Positions 7,264-14,336 of a DNA stretch of 17,128 bases are shown in pieces. Location: positions 1-17,128 of the forward strand of contig JAGPBG010000007.1 in the NCBI GenBank assembly GCA_018063485.1. Direction: 5' to 3'. Origin of the DNA: Cypionkella sp. GTDB taxonomy: Bacteria; Pseudomonadota; Alphaproteobacteria; Rhodobacterales; Rhodobacteraceae. The notes under the pieces are model-generated. The model had not been told where the DNA came from, did no database searches, and was given only the letters and a program-made list of their open reading frames with translations. A program made the position numbers and the translations under genes. Each line of letters begins with the position of its first letter. Position 1 is the first letter of the stretch.

Positions 7264-8877
7264 CTAACGGGCGTCCGCCAGAATATGCTCGGCCCCTTTC
7301 CACCCCATCAGGATCGACGGCGCATTGGTATTGCCCGCGATAAGGTTCGGAAAGGCTGCGGCATCAATCACCCGCAACCCCTGCACCCCATGCACCCGCA
7401 GCCCCGCATCCACCACCGATGTTGCCGCATCCCGCCCCATCCGCGCCGTGCAGCTTGGGTGATAGACCGTACCCGAGCGTTGGCGGAAATCATGGATCAG
7501 ATCCACATCGCTTTGCACCGCAGGACCGGGCCGCAGCTCTTCGGCCACATGAGGCGCAAAGGCCGGTTGCGCCGCGATATGGCGCAGATATTTCACCGCC
7601 GCCAGCATCTCGGCCACGTCATGCCCGGTTGAAAACGCGTTGGCTGTGATTACCGGATGCGCCAACGGGTCCGCAGTGCAAATCCGAACATTCCCCCGGC
7701 TGGTTGGCCTGCAATTCGACAGCCCAATCGACAGGCCCGAAAACGGATCGGGCGTCAACAACGGCCGCTCGCCCGCCTTGGGCAACAGGGTGGAGAATGC
7801 CTGAAAATAAAGCTGCATATTCGGGCGGGTCAAATCAGCCGAAGTGCGGAAAAACCCGCCAGCGTGGTTGATCGACTTCGACAGCGGCCCGCCGCCAGTC
7901 AGGAAATACTGCATCCCCACCAATAGCTTACCCCACCATGGCCGCAAAATATCATTGTAGGTCGGCACCTTCATCCGCCAAGTATAGTTGATTCCCTGAT
8001 GATCGTTCAGATGATCTCCCACATTGGCATTCGCCTCAACGATCTCAATCCCCAGCCCCTGCAACAACGATCCCGGCCCCAGGCCTGAAAGCTGCAAAAG
8101 CTGCGGCGAATTGATCGCTCCACCCGACAGGATCACCTCGCCGTTGCAGCGCATCTCTTGCACCTGCCCGCCTTGCCGATACTGAACGCCCACCGCGCGC
8201 TTGCCGTCAAAGATCACCCGCGTCACCTGCGCCCCGGTGATTACCCGCAAATTCCCACGCTTCATCGCCGGGCGCAAAAACGCTCGCGCGGTTGAATTGC
8301 GCCGGGCGTTTTTAATGGTCATCTGATAGGTGCCCGCCCCCTCCTGGCTTGCCCCGTTGAAATCAGGATTATACGGCAACCCCGCCTGCCCACAGGCCTT
8401 GATGTAATCCTCCACCAGCCAATGCAGCCCCTTGCGGTTCTCCGAGATAAACAGCGGCCCGCCCTTGCCACGAAACGCATCGGCCCCGGCCTCGGAATCC
8501 TCGATCGCCTTATAGCCGGCCAGACAGTCCTCCCAGCCCCAGCCCGGATTGTCCGCCCCCCATTCTTCATAGTCCGCCCGATGCCCCCGGATCCACACCA
8601 TCGCATTGATCGAGGACGACCCGCCCAAGAGCTTCCCCCTCGGCCAATGATCACGCTGCCCGTTCAGCCCCGGATCAGGCTCGGTCTGATACATCCAGTT
8701 GACGGATGGATCGTAGAACAACTTGCCATAGCCGAGCGGAAGTTGGACAAAAAACCGCCGGTCACTGCCGCCCGCTTCGATCAAGGTAACCCGATGCTTT
8801 CCGCTCTCGGTCAGCCGATTGGCCAGCACACAGCCCGCCGACCCGGCCCCGACGATGATGTAATCCGTCTCTGCCAT
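7264..8877 (-). CDS. GMC-family FAD oxidoreductase, choline-dehydrogenase (BetA)-like
   Basis: Flavin-dependent alcohol dehydrogenase of the glucose-methanol-choline family, 537 residues. The N-terminal dinucleotide-binding motif is [18 protein letters not shown], followed by LIEAGG. GMC signature 1 is [19 protein letters not shown] and signature 2 is [14 protein letters not shown]. The catalytic His473 lies in [11 protein letters not shown] and the partner Asn518 in GNTNAPS. The ATG at 8877 is chosen because GGGAG (8884-8888) sits six bases before it; an upstream in-frame ATG at 8925 would add 16 residues before the flavin motif and lacks such a site. The C-terminus resembles BetA, but the early part ([17 protein letters not shown]) differs from what I recall of E. 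coli BetA. Choline, another amino alcohol or an aliphatic alcohol are all possible substrates. No betB lies nearby. Confidence 0.9.
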   Translation of the reverse strand: MAETDYIIVGAGSAGCVLANRLTESGKHRVTLIEAGGSDRRFFVQLPLGYGKLFYDPSVNWMYQTEPDPGLNGQRDHWPRGKLLGGSSSINAMVWIRGHRADYEEWGADNPGWGWEDCLAGYKAIEDSEAGADAFRGKGGPLFISENRKGLHWLVEDYIKACGQAGLPYNPDFNGASQEGAGTYQMTIKNARRNSTARAFLRPAMKRGNLRVITGAQVTRVIFDGKRAVGVQYRQGGQVQEMRCNGEVILSGGAINSPQLLQLSGLGPGSLLQGLGIEIVEANANVGDHLNDHQGINYTWRMKVPTYNDILRPWWGKLLVGMQYFLTGGGPLSKSINHAGGFFRTSADLTRPNMQLYFQAFSTLLPKAGERPLLTPDPFSGLSIGLSNCRPTSRGNVRICTADPLAHPVITANAFSTGHDVAEMLAAVKYLRHIAAQPAFAPHVAEELRPGPAVQSDVDLIHDFRQRSGTVYHPSCTARMGRDAATSVVDAGLRVHGVQGLRVIDAAAFPNLIAGNTNAPSILMGWKGAEHILADAR

Positions 8878-9032
8878 CGCCCACTCCCACACCGACCTTA
8901 CCCGTCTTAGCGGCGCAAACTGCAAATCCCTTGCAGCAATACGACGAACATGTCGGTTTCAGCGCTTTTCCATACCTCTTGCGGATGCCGCCCGTTCTGT
9001 CAAATCTGCCGTAACCACAAAGGGGGAATGGA

Positions 9033-9353
9033 ATGGCTTGGCTCTACTTGGGAATTGCAGGTCTGTTTGAGGTGATCTGGGCTTTCACCATGAAAAAATC
9101 GCACGGATTCACCGAACCTGCGTTCACCCTGATTACCGTTGTGGCGATGGCGGCCTCGGTGGTGCTGCTGTCTTTGTCGATGCGAACCCTGCCCCTTGGC
9201 ACCGCCTATACGGTCTGGACCGGCATCGGCGCGGTCGGGGCCTTCATTTTGGGGATCGTCGCCTTGGGCGAGGCCGCAAGCCCACTGCGGTTGCTCGCTG
9301 CGGGCTTGATCGTTGCTGGCCTCGTCTTGATGAAAGTCGCAAGCCCTGGCTAA
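9033..9353 (+). CDS. gdx: Small multidrug resistance exporter, Gdx/SugE type
   Basis: Four-helix inner-membrane proton antiporter of 106 residues, full length for the SMR family. The conserved proton/substrate-coupling Glu13 is in GLFEVIWAFTMKKSHGF; the EVxWA pattern followed by HGF, and LPLGTAYTVWTGIGAVGAFI, match the Gdx/SugE branch rather than EmrE. Gdx proteins export guanidinium, and some members move quaternary ammonium compounds. The start is supported by AGGGGG at 9021-9026 before the ATG. It is divergent from the GMC gene and its stop is only 5 bp from the stop of the convergent crotonase gene. I found no paired ACGR-loop hairpins or other guanidine-riboswitch pattern in the upstream 155 bp. 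Linkage to the quaternary-amine genes may be functional or accidental. Confidence 0.9.
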   Translation: MAWLYLGIAGLFEVIWAFTMKKSHGFTEPAFTLITVVAMAASVVLLSLSMRTLPLGTAYTVWTGIGAVGAFILGIVALGEAASPLRLLAAGLIVAGLVLMKVASPG

Positions 9354-9358
9354 GGCGC

Positions 9359-10153
9359 TTACCGCCCCTTCCAGACCGGATCGCGTTTCTCAGCGAAAGC
9401 GCGCGCACCTTCCAACTGATCCTCAGAAGAGTAAAGCCGGTCCACCGTCGGCATCAACCGCTTGCTGACCCGGTTCAACGCATCCTGAAAGCGCATATTT
9501 TCAGCCTCGCGCACCACTTCCTTGATCGCGGCGTAAACCAAGGGCGGGCCGGATTCCAACACCCGTGCCAGATCCCAAGCCTTTGCCAGCAACTGATCCG
9601 GCGCGCAAATCTCTTTCACGATTCCCCAGCGATAGGCCTCTTCGGCGTCAAACCATCGGCCCGTCAAAAGCAAATCCATTGCCACATGATAGGGGATACG
9701 TTTCGGCAGCTTGATGCTTGCGGCATCAGCCACGGTGCCCGAGCGGATTTCCGGCAGCGCAAAAGTGGCGTTGCTGGAACACAGTATCAGATCCGCGCTC
9801 AAGGCCAGCTCCAACCCACCGCCACAGCAGATCCCGTTCACCGCTGCGATCACCGGCTTGTTCAGATTCGGCAACTCCTGCAAGCCGCCAAAGCCGCCCA
9901 CCCCGTAATCACCATCCACCGCATCGCCTTCGGCGGCGGCTTTCAGATCCCAACCGGGGCAGAAGAATTTCTCGCCTTCAGCCCGCAAGATACAGACGCG
10001 CAGGCTGTCGTCATCGCGAAAATCGCGAAACACCAGCCCCATCACCCGGCTTGTTTTCAAGCTGATCGCATTGGCCTTGGGCGCATCCAGCGTCACCTCA
10101 AGAATAGCACCCTCACGGCGGGTTTTCACCGGGCCTTCGCTCCGCATTTCCAT
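9359..10153 (-). CDS. caiD: Crotonobetainyl-CoA hydratase (CaiD-like crotonase)
   Basis: Expected to interconvert crotonobetainyl-CoA and L-carnitinyl-CoA in the cytoplasm. The 264-residue protein matches E. coli CaiD closely as I recall it: early LEVTLDAPKANAISLKTS, then GEKFFCPGWDLKAAAEG, then LNKPVIAAVNG, and the identical C-terminal ending FAEKRDPVWKGR. The crotonase catalytic glutamates are kept: Glu115 in GGGLELALSAD and Glu135 in LPEIRSG. Just after the second one, the usual P-D-S-G-G stretch of CaiD is replaced by ADAAS, which may alter substrate fit. AAAGG eight bases before the ATG supports the start. It lies 3 bp after the acyl-CoA synthetase and is the last gene of the cluster. 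Confidence 0.9.
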   Translation of the reverse strand: MEMRSEGPVKTRREGAILEVTLDAPKANAISLKTSRVMGLVFRDFRDDDSLRVCILRAEGEKFFCPGWDLKAAAEGDAVDGDYGVGGFGGLQELPNLNKPVIAAVNGICCGGGLELALSADLILCSSNATFALPEIRSGTVADAASIKLPKRIPYHVAMDLLLTGRWFDAEEAYRWGIVKEICAPDQLLAKAWDLARVLESGPPLVYAAIKEVVREAENMRFQDALNRVSKRLMPTVDRLYSSEDQLEGARAFAEKRDPVWKGR

Positions 10154-10156
10154 GTC

Positions 10157-12142
10157 TCAAACCTTTCTGATCAGTGCATCCACCGCAACGGCCCCTTGGG
10201 CACGCACGAGGATCGGATTAATCTCGATTTCTTCCAGGGAGCCATCCTCCAGCATGGCTCGGCCCAGCCGCACGGCAATCCGCGCCACCTCGGCCATATC
10301 TGCGCGCTCCCTCCCGCGATAACCGTCGAGTAACGGCCACAGCCGCAACCCCTGCATCGCCGCCAACACCTCGGATTCCGTCACCGGCAAGATCAACGTC
10401 ACGGTATCGGCCAGAACCTCCGCCGTTACCCCGCCCATGCCCAAAGTCAGGCTGACCCCATAAACCGGATCGCGCCGCAGCCCCAGCAGGATTTCCCCCG
10501 CCGTTCCGGTCACCATCTCTTCCACAAGATAGCCCGTGGCCCCCGGCATTTCTGCCTGCCCCGCAAGGCTGCTCAACCCAAGCCGAACCGCACCCGACTC
10601 GGTCTTGTGTGCAAAGCCCAAGCCCTTCAAAGCATAGGGCGCGATCAATTCCACCGCTCCCGCGACAACCTGATCCCATGTCCCAGAAACCGAGTGCGGC
10701 ACCACCACGCCCAATCCCTGCAACAACGCCTTGCCCTCGGCCTCACTCAACAACCGGCTTTCCCGTTCCGGCAATGCGGCCACCGGACGCCAACCCTTCG
10801 GCCCCGCACCCACCTGCGCCGCCTTGATCGCGGCCAAAGCAGTCTCCAGCCCCATCAGGGTGCATACGCCCTGATCCATCAATTGAATCGCATAACCCTC
10901 ATCAAAATTCTCGGGGAAGGACGCCACCGGAAAGGCCGGAACTCCGGTGGCCTTTTGCGCCGCAACTATGGCATCCAGAGCCGGCTGATAGCCCGAAGGA
11001 TCACAACGATCCTTGCGCGGCGGATCAATGATATACATCCCCGCGTCATAGCCTGCGAGCATCGTGGTAAACACATCGGTGGTGCGCGGCCCATCACCCC
11101 AAATAAAAGTGTGATAATCCAATGGGTTTGCAATGGTCACAATCGGCCCCAAAATCTCGCCCAACCGTGTGCGCGTGACTCCCGATGGCGGCGGAAACTC
11201 AATCCCGAAAGGAGCAGCCAAATCCGCCACCAGGCCCGCCTCTCCCCCCGAACAAGACAGCGAGCAGATGTTGCGCCCCAAAGCGCCATGCGTGTGCAGT
11301 ATCTTCAGCGTCTCGATCAGTTCCGCCGGTGAGTTCACCTCGGCCACCCCGATCTGGCGCAGAAACGCGCTGGAGGCAGCCCCACCCCCCGCCAGCGAGG
11401 CGGTATGCGAAGCCGCCGCCGTCCGGCTCAACTCGGTCTTGCCAGATTTGATACAAACGATCCCCTTGCCCGCCGCCCGCGCGGCCTCGGCCAGCGCCGC
11501 GAAAGCCACCGCATCGTCGATTCCCTCGATATACATCCCAATCGCAGTCACCCGCTCATCGGCCAACAACGCCCCCGCCAGATCGGCCAACCCCACCGCC
11601 GCCGCATTGCCCAGACAGGCGATATAGGCCACCGGCAGCGCGCGCTTTTGCATCGACATGTTGATGATGATGTTGGAGGATTGGCTCAGCAGCGCCACAC
11701 CCTTCTTCACCCTGACCCCACCATGCTGATCGGGCCACAGCAGCGCCCCATCCAGATAGTTGATTACGCCATAGCAATTCGGACCCAAAATCGGCATCTC
11801 GCCCGCCGCCACGACCAATCTATTTTGTAACTCAGGCTCGCCCGCTTCGGTCCAGCCAGAGGCAAAACAGATCGCCCCGCCCGCGCCCATCGCCGAAAGC
11901 TCCGCCACCACTTCAAGCGTGGCAAAACGGTTCACCCCGATGAATGTCGCATCCGGCACCGCCGGCAGGTCGGCAAGCGACGCATAGGCACGCAGCCCCC
12001 CGATCTCGGCTTTCGTCGGATGTACCGGCCAGACCGGGCCCTCAAATCCCATCTTTTCGCATTGTTCGATGACATTCAGCGCCCAACCCGCGCCCAGAAC
12101 GGCAATGGATTTCGGACGCAACAAGCGGGAGAGGTCATTCAT
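10157..12142 (-). CDS. ADP-forming acyl-CoA synthetase (NDP-forming acetyl-CoA synthetase family), candidate betainyl/carnitinyl-type CoA ligase
   Basis: Makes an acyl-CoA from a free acid, CoA and ATP through an acyl-phosphate and phosphohistidine. The 661 residues hold the fused alpha-beta layout: a CoA-binding domain (about 8-140, LLRPKSIAVLGAG, then GPNCYGVINY), a succinyl-CoA-ligase-like part (about 148-290) and a C-terminal ATP-grasp domain (about 460-661, PYALKGLGFAHKTESGAV, then GYLVEEMV and EIEINPILV). The phosphorylated histidine is His246 in SHTASLAGG, the family motif. Its place between the acyl-CoA dehydrogenase and the CaiD-like gene suggests that it activates gamma-butyrobetaine, crotonobetaine or carnitine, a job done by AMP-forming CaiC or CoA-transferase CaiB in enterics. 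The substrate is inferred from context. Its start follows a 268-bp structured gap and has only a weak ribosome-binding site (GAAAG). Confidence 0.88.
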   Translation of the reverse strand: MNDLSRLLRPKSIAVLGAGWALNVIEQCEKMGFEGPVWPVHPTKAEIGGLRAYASLADLPAVPDATFIGVNRFATLEVVAELSAMGAGGAICFASGWTEAGEPELQNRLVVAAGEMPILGPNCYGVINYLDGALLWPDQHGGVRVKKGVALLSQSSNIIINMSMQKRALPVAYIACLGNAAAVGLADLAGALLADERVTAIGMYIEGIDDAVAFAALAEAARAAGKGIVCIKSGKTELSRTAAASHTASLAGGGAASSAFLRQIGVAEVNSPAELIETLKILHTHGALGRNICSLSCSGGEAGLVADLAAPFGIEFPPPSGVTRTRLGEILGPIVTIANPLDYHTFIWGDGPRTTDVFTTMLAGYDAGMYIIDPPRKDRCDPSGYQPALDAIVAAQKATGVPAFPVASFPENFDEGYAIQLMDQGVCTLMGLETALAAIKAAQVGAGPKGWRPVAALPERESRLLSEAEGKALLQGLGVVVPHSVSGTWDQVVAGAVELIAPYALKGLGFAHKTESGAVRLGLSSLAGQAEMPGATGYLVEEMVTGTAGEILLGLRRDPVYGVSLTLGMGGVTAEVLADTVTLILPVTESEVLAAMQGLRLWPLLDGYRGRERADMAEVARIAVRLGRAMLEDGSLEEIEINPILVRAQGAVAVDALIRKV

Positions 12143-12181
12143 GGCAGGTCTTTCAGGATCAAGCGTTTCGCGGGCTGAACG

Positions 12182-12233
12182 GCCGGGGGCTGTCTGCCCC
12201 CGGACCCCCGAGGATTATTTTGAGACAGGTGAA
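12182..12233 (+). repeat. GC-rich hairpin repeat, copy 1
   Basis: A 52-bp element begins with a perfect stem CCGGGGGC (12183-12190) and GCCCCCGG (12196-12203) around a 5-base loop. It continues with ACCCCCG, an AT-rich run and the tail GACAGGTGAA. A second copy lies at 12350-12402 in the opposite orientation. I associate elements of this look with repeated intergenic sequences of Rhodobacteraceae; genome-wide copies cannot be counted from this window. Confidence 0.7.
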
Positions 12234-12285
12234 TAACAAGGCAAAGCGCCCCGCTCCAACGTTTTGAAGCGGGGTTTCACCTGTC
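12224..12285. repeat. Nested stem-loop with 10-bp outer arms
   Basis: The outer arms GACAGGTGAA (12224-12233) and TTCACCTGTC (12276-12285) are perfect inverted repeats. They enclose a second stem, CCCCGCT (12249-12255) and AGCGGGG (12268-12274). The outer left arm is also the tail of repeat copy 1, so the right arm looks like the tail of a third, partial copy. On the minus strand the structure lies in the leader upstream of the acyl-CoA synthetase start at 12142. Confidence 0.6.
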
Positions 12286-12316
12286 ACGGTCATCGGGGTC
12301 CCCCCCTGTACCGTGA
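12284..12316. repeat. Inverted repeat TCACGGT ... ACCGTGA
   Basis: Perfect 7-base arms at 12284-12290 and 12310-12316 surround a GGGGTCCCC core (12295-12303), giving a further possible stem-loop directly beside the nested structure. Its role is unknown; it may be part of a composite intergenic repeat. Confidence 0.4.
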
Positions 12317-12349
12317 TTTGACCATGCGCCATTAAGGTTAACATTTCGT

Positions 12350-12402
12350 TTCATCTGTCCTCAAATATTCCCACGGGGGTCCGGGGGTGTGAAACCCCCG
12401 GC
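12350..12402 (-). repeat. GC-rich hairpin repeat, copy 2 (inverted); possible terminator of the acyl-CoA dehydrogenase gene
   Basis: Read on the minus strand, this 53-bp copy begins 8 bases after the acyl-CoA dehydrogenase stop. Its stem is CCGGGGGT/ACCCCCGG with a 5-base loop (plus-strand arms 12381-12388 and 12394-12401), then ACCCCCG, an AT-rich run and GACAGATGAA. The closing base pair is T-A where copy 1 has C-G, a compensatory change that supports a conserved stem. No U-run follows the stem at once, so termination here is plausible but unproven. Confidence 0.65.
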
Positions 12403-12410
12403 GCGTGATG

Positions 12411-13574
12411 TCACGCCCCATGCGGCCGCAAGAGTTCGCGACTGATGATATGGCGCTGGATTTCCGAGGTGCCTTCCCAGATCCGTTCCACCCGCGCGTC
12501 GCGCCAGATGCGTTCCAGCGGGAGTTCATCCATCAATCCCATGCCGCCGTGAATCTGGATCGCCTCATCAGCGATCAGCGCCAGCACTTCGGTGGCCTTC
12601 AGTTTCGCCATCGACATATCTGCCTCGGTCACCGTGCCTTGATCATATTTCCACGCAGCCTCGCGTGTCAGTAGTTCCGCCGCTTTCAACTCCATCGCCA
12701 TATCGGCGAGTTTGAAGCTGGTGCCCTGAAACTTGCCGATTTGCTGACCGAATTGTTTGCGTTCGGCGGCATAGCTGATCGCATGGCCCAGCGCGCGTTC
12801 GGCGCGGCCAAGGCAGGTGGAGGCGACTTGCAATCGCGTCGCCCCCAACCATTTTCCGGCCACTTCAAAACCCTTATGCACCTCGCCCAGCACCTGATCT
12901 TTGCTCAGCCGACAATCATCGAACTCAAGGATCATGTTGTTATAGCCGCGATGGCTTACATTGCGATACCCATCGCGGACGGTGAAACCCTTGGTCCCCT
13001 TGTCGACCAAAAACGCCGTGATCAGCTTTTTCGGCCCGCGCGGGGTATCTTCTTCGCCGGTTGCAACCCAGACAATCGCGAAATCGGCAACATCGGCATG
13101 GCTGATGAAATGCTTGGTGCCATTGAGGATGAAATCATCGCCCTCCGCCCGCGCCGTGGCTTTCATGCCCCGCAGATCCGACCCCGCCCCCGGTTCGGTC
13201 ATCGCCTGACAATCATGTCTTTCGCCGCGGATGCATGGAAACAGATAGCGCTCGCGCTGATCGCCTTCGCAGGCCAAAAGGATATTCGAAGGCCGCGAAA
13301 CACAAGTCCAGTGCAGGGCGTAATTCGCCTTTCCCAGTTCCTTTTCGTACAGCAGCCAAGTCAGCGTATCTAGGCCCGCTCCGCCCACATCTTCGGGCAT
13401 GTTCGCGGCATAAAGCCCGGCAGCAATGGCTTTTGCGGCGATTTCCTTGCGCAACTCTTCGCGCAAGACGCCGGTGCGCTCGACCTCTGCCTCATGCGGG
13501 TAAAGTTCGTTTTCGACAAAGGCGCGGGTGGCCTCGACGATCATCTGTTGCTCTTCAGTCAGTCCAAAGTTCAT
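12411..13574 (-). CDS. Acyl-CoA dehydrogenase, probable gamma-butyrobetainyl-CoA dehydrogenase
   Basis: FAD enzyme forming a 2,3-double bond in an acyl-CoA and passing electrons to ETF; by context it should oxidise gamma-butyrobetainyl-CoA to crotonobetainyl-CoA. At 387 residues it has normal acyl-CoA dehydrogenase length. The N-terminal helical domain opens MNFGLTEEQQMIVEATRAFV. The FAD-binding segment AMTEPGAGSDLRGMKA is near residues 125-140, and the C-terminal part carries AERKQFGQQIGKFQ, IQIHGGMGLMDELPLERIWRD and IWEGTSEIQRHIISREL. Glu367 in IWEGTSE aligns with the catalytic base of the short/medium-chain enzymes. The ATG lies 9 bp after the SDR stop, with AAGGA as ribosome-binding site, so it is cotranscribed. 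A hairpin repeat follows its stop. ETF genes are not in the window. Confidence 0.93.
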   Translation of the reverse strand: MNFGLTEEQQMIVEATRAFVENELYPHEAEVERTGVLREELRKEIAAKAIAAGLYAANMPEDVGGAGLDTLTWLLYEKELGKANYALHWTCVSRPSNILLACEGDQRERYLFPCIRGERHDCQAMTEPGAGSDLRGMKATARAEGDDFILNGTKHFISHADVADFAIVWVATGEEDTPRGPKKLITAFLVDKGTKGFTVRDGYRNVSHRGYNNMILEFDDCRLSKDQVLGEVHKGFEVAGKWLGATRLQVASTCLGRAERALGHAISYAAERKQFGQQIGKFQGTSFKLADMAMELKAAELLTREAAWKYDQGTVTEADMSMAKLKATEVLALIADEAIQIHGGMGLMDELPLERIWRDARVERIWEGTSEIQRHIISRELLRPHGA

Positions 13575-13583
13575 CGGTTTTCC

Positions 13584-14336
13584 TTACGGATCAACGTTAT
13601 AGGTCATGCCATCCACCGCCAGCGCCTGACCCGAGATCATACGCGCGCCGTCCGAGGCCAGATAAAGCGTCAGATGCGCCACGTCCTCGGGATCAGACAG
13701 CCGTTTCATCGCGGTGCCGCTGGCATAGCCATGGCGCACCGCGTCTTGCGTCATGCCCTTGGCCGCCGCCTCGGCTTCGATCACTCGGTCAATCCGTGGC
13801 CCATTGACCGAGCCGGGACATATGGCATTGGCGCGGATGCCATGTGGCCCCAACTCCATCGCCACGGTTTTCATCAACCCGATTACGCCCCATTTTGCCG
13901 CCACATAGGGCGCGCGATAGGGTGTGCCATAAAGCCCCGAAGTCGAGGAGGTGAAGATCATCACTCCCCGCCGTGCCGGTTTCATCATCCGCGCGCCGTA
14001 TTTCGCCGCCAGCATCGCACCATCGAGATTGACAGCCAGACATTGGTGCCATCCCTCCAGCGGCATGTCGTCAATCGCCGCTGTCGGCCCCTTGATCCCG
14101 GCATTGGCGCACAGCACATCCAGCCCGCCCCAGTCCTCGGCGATCTCAGAAAACAGCAACTCCATCGCCGGCTCGTGGCTGGCATCGGTGAGCGTGCCGC
14201 GGATGCCGGGCGGCAGGGCGGCAATACCGTGTTTGTCCACATCGGTCACCCAGACGCGATAGCCAGCCTCGGCAAAAGCCCGCGCCATGACCAGACCGAT
14301 GCCATTGGCACCGGCCGTGATCAAGACCCGCTTCAT
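13584..14336 (-). CDS. SDR-family NAD(P)-dependent dehydrogenase, possible D-carnitine or 3-hydroxybutyrate dehydrogenase
   Basis: Classical short-chain dehydrogenase of 250 residues. The cofactor motif reads ITAGANGIG, a variant of the usual TGxxxGxG with Ala8 in place of the first glycine. Asp32, at the end of the second strand (WVTDVD), suggests NAD rather than NADP. Also visible are CANAG around Asn78 and the catalytic Ser131, Tyr144 and Lys148 (SSTSGLY, then YVAAK), with the expected 13-residue Ser-Tyr spacing. Its start overlaps the carnitine dehydrogenase stop in an ATGA. Two roles fit the pathway: oxidising D-carnitine to 3-dehydrocarnitine, as an SDR is reported to do in rhizobial carnitine catabolism, or interconverting acetoacetate made by the BKACE step. 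The sequence alone does not decide between them. Confidence 0.88.
   Translation of the reverse strand: MKRVLITAGANGIGLVMARAFAEAGYRVWVTDVDKHGIAALPPGIRGTLTDASHEPAMELLFSEIAEDWGGLDVLCANAGIKGPTAAIDDMPLEGWHQCLAVNLDGAMLAAKYGARMMKPARRGVMIFTSSTSGLYGTPYRAPYVAAKWGVIGLMKTVAMELGPHGIRANAICPGSVNGPRIDRVIEAEAAAKGMTQDAVRHGYASGTAMKRLSDPEDVAHLTLYLASDGARMISGQALAVDGMTYNVDP

Noticed and set aside
8878..9032. Guanidine riboswitch ahead of the Gdx-type exporter
   Set aside because: Only a short CGAC-GAACAT-GTCG stem is visible; the paired ACGR loops of the guanidine-II class and the other class hallmarks were not found.
12159..12344. A 61-codon minus-strand reading frame between the acyl-CoA dehydrogenase and the synthetase
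   Set aside because: It lies across the repeat hairpins, its C-terminal part is the translated repeat element, its start has no good ribosome-binding site and the protein resembles no family I know.
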